This document shows, piece after piece, positions 33,750 to 37,473 of a stretch of DNA of 37,473 bases. The first letter of the stretch is position 1. Each line of letters opens with the position of its first letter. A model generated the notes under the pieces. The model worked only from the letters and a program-made list of their open reading frames with translations. It did not search any database and was not told where the DNA came from. The stretch is from the NCBI GenBank assembly GCA_015066865.1, contig SVNQ01000019.1, positions 1-37,473 of the forward strand, written 5' to 3'. A program made the translations under genes and the position numbers. The DNA comes from Ruminococcus sp. (GTDB lineage Bacteria; Bacillota; Clostridia; Oscillospirales; Ruminococcaceae).

Positions 33750-33761
33750 TCCGGTTTCCTT

Positions 33762-33789
33762 CCCCGTCCTTTGCGGACGGGGATTTTTT
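33762..33789 (+). terminator. Terminator of the aminotransferase gene
   Basis: A perfect 8-bp stem (33762-33769 with 33775-33782) with a TTTGC loop, followed by ATTTTTT (33783-33789). Confidence 0.92.
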
Positions 33790-33799
33790 GCTGCAATTG

Positions 33800-33919
33800 A
33801 AAAAACAAAGCACCCTCTGCCGAAGCAGAGGGCGATTTGCCATGATATAGGGATTATAGGGATTTATAATTAACGCTGGGGGACGTTAATTACCGTTAGG
33901 GAATCGTTCCGTTCTTTCG
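33800..33919 (-). ncRNA. Candidate small RNA 1 (tandem pair, copy 1)
   Basis: A minus-strand transcript of about 118 bases is predicted from a TATAAT at 33930-33925 to a terminator: stem 33832-33825 with 33820-33813, loop TTCG, then CTTTGTTTTTT ending near 33800. Inside is a 9-bp stem (33892-33884 with 33875-33867) with C-rich loop TCCCCCAG, then an unpaired stretch with two TCCCTATA-type motifs. The 19-base block 33839-33857 is identical in copy 2. No open reading frame of useful size or ribosome binding site is present. The start point is approximate because a 6-bp inverted repeat (33906-33923) spans it. Confidence 0.75.
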
Positions 33920-33924
33920 GAACA

Positions 33925-33952
33925 ATTATAGTATACCCTCCGAATGTGACAG
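33925..33952 (-). promoter_or_regulatory. Promoter of candidate small RNA 1
   Basis: Minus-strand TATAAT (33925-33930) with a weak -35 CTGTCA (33947-33952) at 16 bases. A TATACT overlaps the -10 just upstream. Confidence 0.5.
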
Positions 33953-34027
33953 GCATATGTAAAGCATTTGAAAGTTCCTGCAATGGTATGTGATAGAACC
34001 CGCAAACAAAATCGGATGCAGTTTCCG

Positions 34028-34168
34028 AAAAAAGCAAGAACCCCTCACAAAGTGAGGGGTTCTTGCCATGATATAGGGATTATTGGGGATTTTATAATAA
34101 CGTTGGGGTAAAAACGTTATTATCGTGATAAGGCTTATCGTCCTGCACTCCGGCAGAACTCTCAAGCT
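34028..34168 (-). ncRNA. Candidate small RNA 2 (tandem pair, copy 2)
   Basis: A minus-strand RNA of about 140 bases is predicted from a TATAAT at 34180-34175 to a very strong terminator: perfect 15-bp stem 34066-34052 with 34048-34034, loop TTT, then six Ts (34033-34028). It shares the core of copy 1: a 10-bp stem (34123-34114 with 34103-34094) with a loop containing ACCCCA, then the CCCC and CCC motifs and the identical 19-base block at 34065-34083. Its 5' part differs, with a GATAA-TTATC hairpin around 34127-34139. No terminator lies between the histidine kinase stop (34233) and this element, so it could also arise from the 3' UTR of that operon. Confidence 0.72.
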
Positions 34169-34174
34169 AAACCA

Positions 34175-34180
34175 ATTATA
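34175..34180 (-). promoter_or_regulatory. -10 element of candidate small RNA 2
   Basis: Minus-strand TATAAT with no convincing -35 at 16-18 bases. The context TCACA upstream and TTGG downstream resembles that of copy 1, so the promoters may share an activator or be weak. An alternative is processing from the upstream kinase message. Confidence 0.4.
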
Positions 34181-34232
34181 ATTTCGGATTGTGAAAATTC
34201 TGTGTTGATTCTGCGTTTGTTCCGTGTAATGT

Positions 34233-35663
34233 TCAGCTGTTTTTTATAACAAACCAAAATACGGAACCTTCTCCAAGCGTACTGCTGACACCGTAATGAA
34301 ACTCATGCATCTTCAGGATGGCTTTCACAATCGAAAGCCCCAATCCTGTGCCTACCACCTCACGCTTATGATTTTCGCTGCGGTAGTATTTGTCAAAAAT
34401 CTTTGCAATCTTGTCCTCCTCAATGCCCTTGCCGGTGTCGCGCACTTCAATCCGCACACCCTCAGGCGCATTTACCTGACGGACATAAACATTTTTGTCC
34501 TCACCCGTATAATTGATGGCATTGTTGATGAGATTGCAGATCACACGTTCGATCTGTGCGGGATCGCAGGTAACCTCGATCGGTTCATCGGGAGTGAAAT
34601 GGATGTGATAACCCATTTTTTCGGAGATTCCTTTATAACGTGAAATGATGTCCTCCATCCTCACGGTAATGTCAAAGGTCTGCATATCCGGTCTGACGCT
34701 GCCGTTTTCCAGCTTTGACAGATCGAGAATGTCATTGACCAGCATCGCAAGACGATCCGTTTCATCAATGATAACCTGCAGGTGGGCATTGCGCTTCACG
34801 GGATTGTCACCGGAAATATCACGGATCATTTCCGCATACGCCTTGAGCATGGTCAGGGGTGTACGCAGATCATGCGAAACATTGGCGATCAGGTCACGCT
34901 GCATGCTGTCCACACGGGAAAGCTGCTGTTCCGCATAGGTCAGCGTTCGTGCCAGCTCATCCACCTCACGATAACTGCCGCCCTCGAACTTGGTATTGAA
35001 ATCGCCATGCGCCAGACGGTGCGCTGATTTTGTAATGCGCACAATGGGAACTGCCAGCCAGTTGGACAAATAAAATGCAATCAGCACGCCGATGATCAGC
35101 AGCAGAATGCTGATGTACATGAGCATGCGTTTCATAATATTGATCGCAGCACCTACCGGTTCCAGTGCGGTGTTGAGGAACAGATAGCCCTCCACCTTGT
35201 CACCCTTTCCGAGCTTACAGCCAAAGACGAAGGTGTTCAGTCCGATCTGTTCATCAAATACATTCCTGCGGATAATACCGTCACTGTCCTCCTGCAGCTC
35301 CATGAGCATATTATAGAGGGTATTGTAGTTATGCGGACCGTGGAGCAGGCATTTCTGGTTCATGACATCACGTTCATATGCAACCCTGTTTCGGGTGTCC
35401 AGAATCTCAATGCAGATCTGGTCGCTGAAAGAAACGTTTGTCAGGTAGTCATCAAATCCCTCCGTGCCGTAAGCGGCAATCAGGGAAATCGCTGTTTTCT
35501 CCGTCTCTCGGATCTTCGAGGCATAATAAAACCCCTCCAGCAGCACCACCTCGAACAGCCACATCAGTACTGAGACGATCACGGTGAACAGAATGAATGC
35601 CAAACAAAGGCGTGCTCTCAGACTGATACGCTGTTCCATCCGACGAAACTTCTTAATTCGCAT
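34233..35663 (-). CDS. Sensor histidine kinase of a two-component system
   Basis: Start at 35663 (MRIKKFRRMEQRIS) overlaps the end of the response regulator gene by 11 bases, which favours translational coupling; a second ATG at 35639 is possible, as both have weak ribosome binding sites. The protein is 476 residues: membrane segment 1 (about 19-41), an extracytoplasmic sensor region (about 45-175), membrane segment 2 (about 178-200), HAMP (about 198-250), a phospho-acceptor His264 in NVSHDLRTPLTMLK, and an ATPase domain with NLINNAINYT, DTGKGI and GTGLGLSI. The signal is unknown. It phosphorylates the OmpR-type regulator encoded just upstream. Confidence 0.94.
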   Translation of the reverse strand: MRIKKFRRMEQRISLRARLCLAFILFTVIVSVLMWLFEVVLLEGFYYASKIRETEKTAISLIAAYGTEGFDDYLTNVSFSDQICIEILDTRNRVAYERDVMNQKCLLHGPHNYNTLYNMLMELQEDSDGIIRRNVFDEQIGLNTFVFGCKLGKGDKVEGYLFLNTALEPVGAAINIMKRMLMYISILLLIIGVLIAFYLSNWLAVPIVRITKSAHRLAHGDFNTKFEGGSYREVDELARTLTYAEQQLSRVDSMQRDLIANVSHDLRTPLTMLKAYAEMIRDISGDNPVKRNAHLQVIIDETDRLAMLVNDILDLSKLENGSVRPDMQTFDITVRMEDIISRYKGISEKMGYHIHFTPDEPIEVTCDPAQIERVICNLINNAINYTGEDKNVYVRQVNAPEGVRIEVRDTGKGIEEDKIAKIFDKYYRSENHKREVVGTGLGLSIVKAILKMHEFHYGVSSTLGEGSVFWFVIKNS

Positions 35664-36333
35664 CGGCTTCAAATTTGTAACCCATGCCACGCAGCGTTAC
35701 AATGAATTTGCGGTATTCACCGAGGCTGTTGCGGAGCATTTTGATATGGGTATCCACTGTGCGGTCATCACCGAAGAAATCATAGCCCCAGACCGCTTCC
35801 AGAAGCTTATCCCTCGTCATGGCAAGGTTGATGTTGCGTACCAGATAGAACAGCAGGTCGTATTCCTTGGGCGTCATGGAAGCTTTCTTTCCGTTAACAT
35901 AGACTTCACGGCCGGCAAGGTCGATTTCCAGTCCCTCGAATTTCAGGCGTTCTCTGGAATTTGCCGTTTCCGTCCTGCCTCGCTTGAGGACTGCCTTGAC
36001 TCTTGCCATCAGCTCCTTCGGAGAAAAGGGCTTGACCACATAATCATCCACACCGATCTCAAAGCCGAACAGCTTGTCATATTCCTCGCCCCTTGCAGAG
36101 AGCATAATGATCGGAATATTCTTGTGTTTGCGGATCTCCTTGCTTGCAGAATAGCCGTCGAGCTTGGGCATCATGACATCCATGATGATCATGTCATAGT
36201 CGTTCGCGCGGCATTTCTCAACTGCCTCCATGCCGTTTTCCGCTTCATCGACCTCGTATTCCTCAAATTCCGCATATTCTCTGACAACGGTACGGATACT
36301 TACTTCATCGTCTACGATCAAAATCCTGCTCAT
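35653..36333 (-). CDS. OmpR/PhoB-family response regulator
   Basis: Start at 36333 (MSRILIVDDE) follows AAGGA; it gives 226 residues. The receiver domain (1-115) has phospho-acceptor Asp52 (MDVMMPKLDG), acidic residues in VDDE and Lys101 (VVKPFSPKEL). The winged-helix DNA-binding domain (about 130-225) has MTPKEYDLLFYLVRN, RDKLLEAVWGYDFFGDDRTVDTHIKMLR and VTLRGMGYKFE, all standard for the family. Targets are unknown. A promoter lies at 36385-36413, back to back with the enolase gene. Confidence 0.95.
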   Translation of the reverse strand: MSRILIVDDEVSIRTVVREYAEFEEYEVDEAENGMEAVEKCRANDYDMIIMDVMMPKLDGYSASKEIRKHKNIPIIMLSARGEEYDKLFGFEIGVDDYVVKPFSPKELMARVKAVLKRGRTETANSRERLKFEGLEIDLAGREVYVNGKKASMTPKEYDLLFYLVRNINLAMTRDKLLEAVWGYDFFGDDRTVDTHIKMLRNSLGEYRKFIVTLRGMGYKFEADAN

Positions 36334-36384
36334 ATTGCCACATCCTTTCTGTATCATGGGTTTCAATCACATGCATTCCTCTAT

Positions 36385-36413
36385 ATTATACCAGATTTTC
36401 TTTCATCATACAA
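36385..36413 (-). promoter_or_regulatory. Promoter of the two-component operon
   Basis: Minus-strand TTGTAT (36408-36413), a 17-base spacer and TATAAT (36385-36390). Confidence 0.75.
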
Positions 36414-36435
36414 GGGTTTCGTGACGGATTTGTGA

Positions 36436-37473
<1,038 letters not shown>

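Noticed and set aside
33790..34190. Duplicated block as an insertion-sequence remnant or MITE
   Set aside because: No terminal inverted repeats or target duplication; the two copies have different terminators and flanks, and the shared core shows pairing-preserving changes that fit RNA genes better.

Overview
The window reads as chromosome of a low-to-mid GC Firmicute, most likely a Ruminococcus-like member of the Oscillospiraceae. The grounds are a T-box leader in front of pheST, RNase Y, a GntR/LacI-hybrid AraR, a UPF0371 protein, strong GGAGG ribosome binding sites, and plant-polysaccharide enzymes (GH26 mannanase, GH95 fucosidase) next to arabinose catabolism. The genus is an inference. 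I see no rRNA, tRNA, CRISPR array, insertion sequence or phage gene.

Layout: 1-308 is the repeat-rich acidic end of an unknown protein. 474-4170 (minus) is asnB, an HD-domain gene and pyrB fused to a PyrI-type zinc domain. 4409-9468 (plus) holds a membrane-anchored protein, a cytoplasmic GH95 fucosidase and an anchored CBM-GH26 mannanase. 9518-20121 (minus) is an arabinose locus: araR, a receiver-less YesN-type AraC regulator, then a YtfQ-R-T/YjfF-type furanose ABC importer, an FGGY kinase, araA and araD. AraR-like operators lie at the araR and transporter promoters, and an attenuator-like terminator sits behind the binding-protein gene. 20500-23228 (minus) is a ROK regulator with UPF0371. 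23411-24723 (minus) is a MIF homologue and an AEC transporter. 24808-28585 (plus) is promoter, T-box, pheS and pheT. 28688-31831 (minus) is an O-antigen-ligase-like protein and rny, the latter behind a leader of about 360 bases. 32475-33749 (plus) is a class Ic aspartate aminotransferase. 34233-36333 (minus) is a two-component system. 36511 to the end is a truncated enolase gene.

The most interesting stretch is 33790-34190. It carries two tandem minus-strand small-RNA candidates that share a 19-base identical core, a stem with a paired indel that keeps base pairing, C-rich loops and individual intrinsic terminators. They do not match any family I can name.

Functionally, AraR probably represses import of a furanose sugar (inferred L-arabinofuranose) and its conversion through L-ribulose and L-ribulose-5-phosphate to D-xylulose-5-phosphate. 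The GH26 and GH95 enzymes suggest growth on hemicellulose. pheST is controlled by uncharged tRNA-Phe. Several clear promoters share an unusual -35 of the form TTGC(A/T)(A/T).
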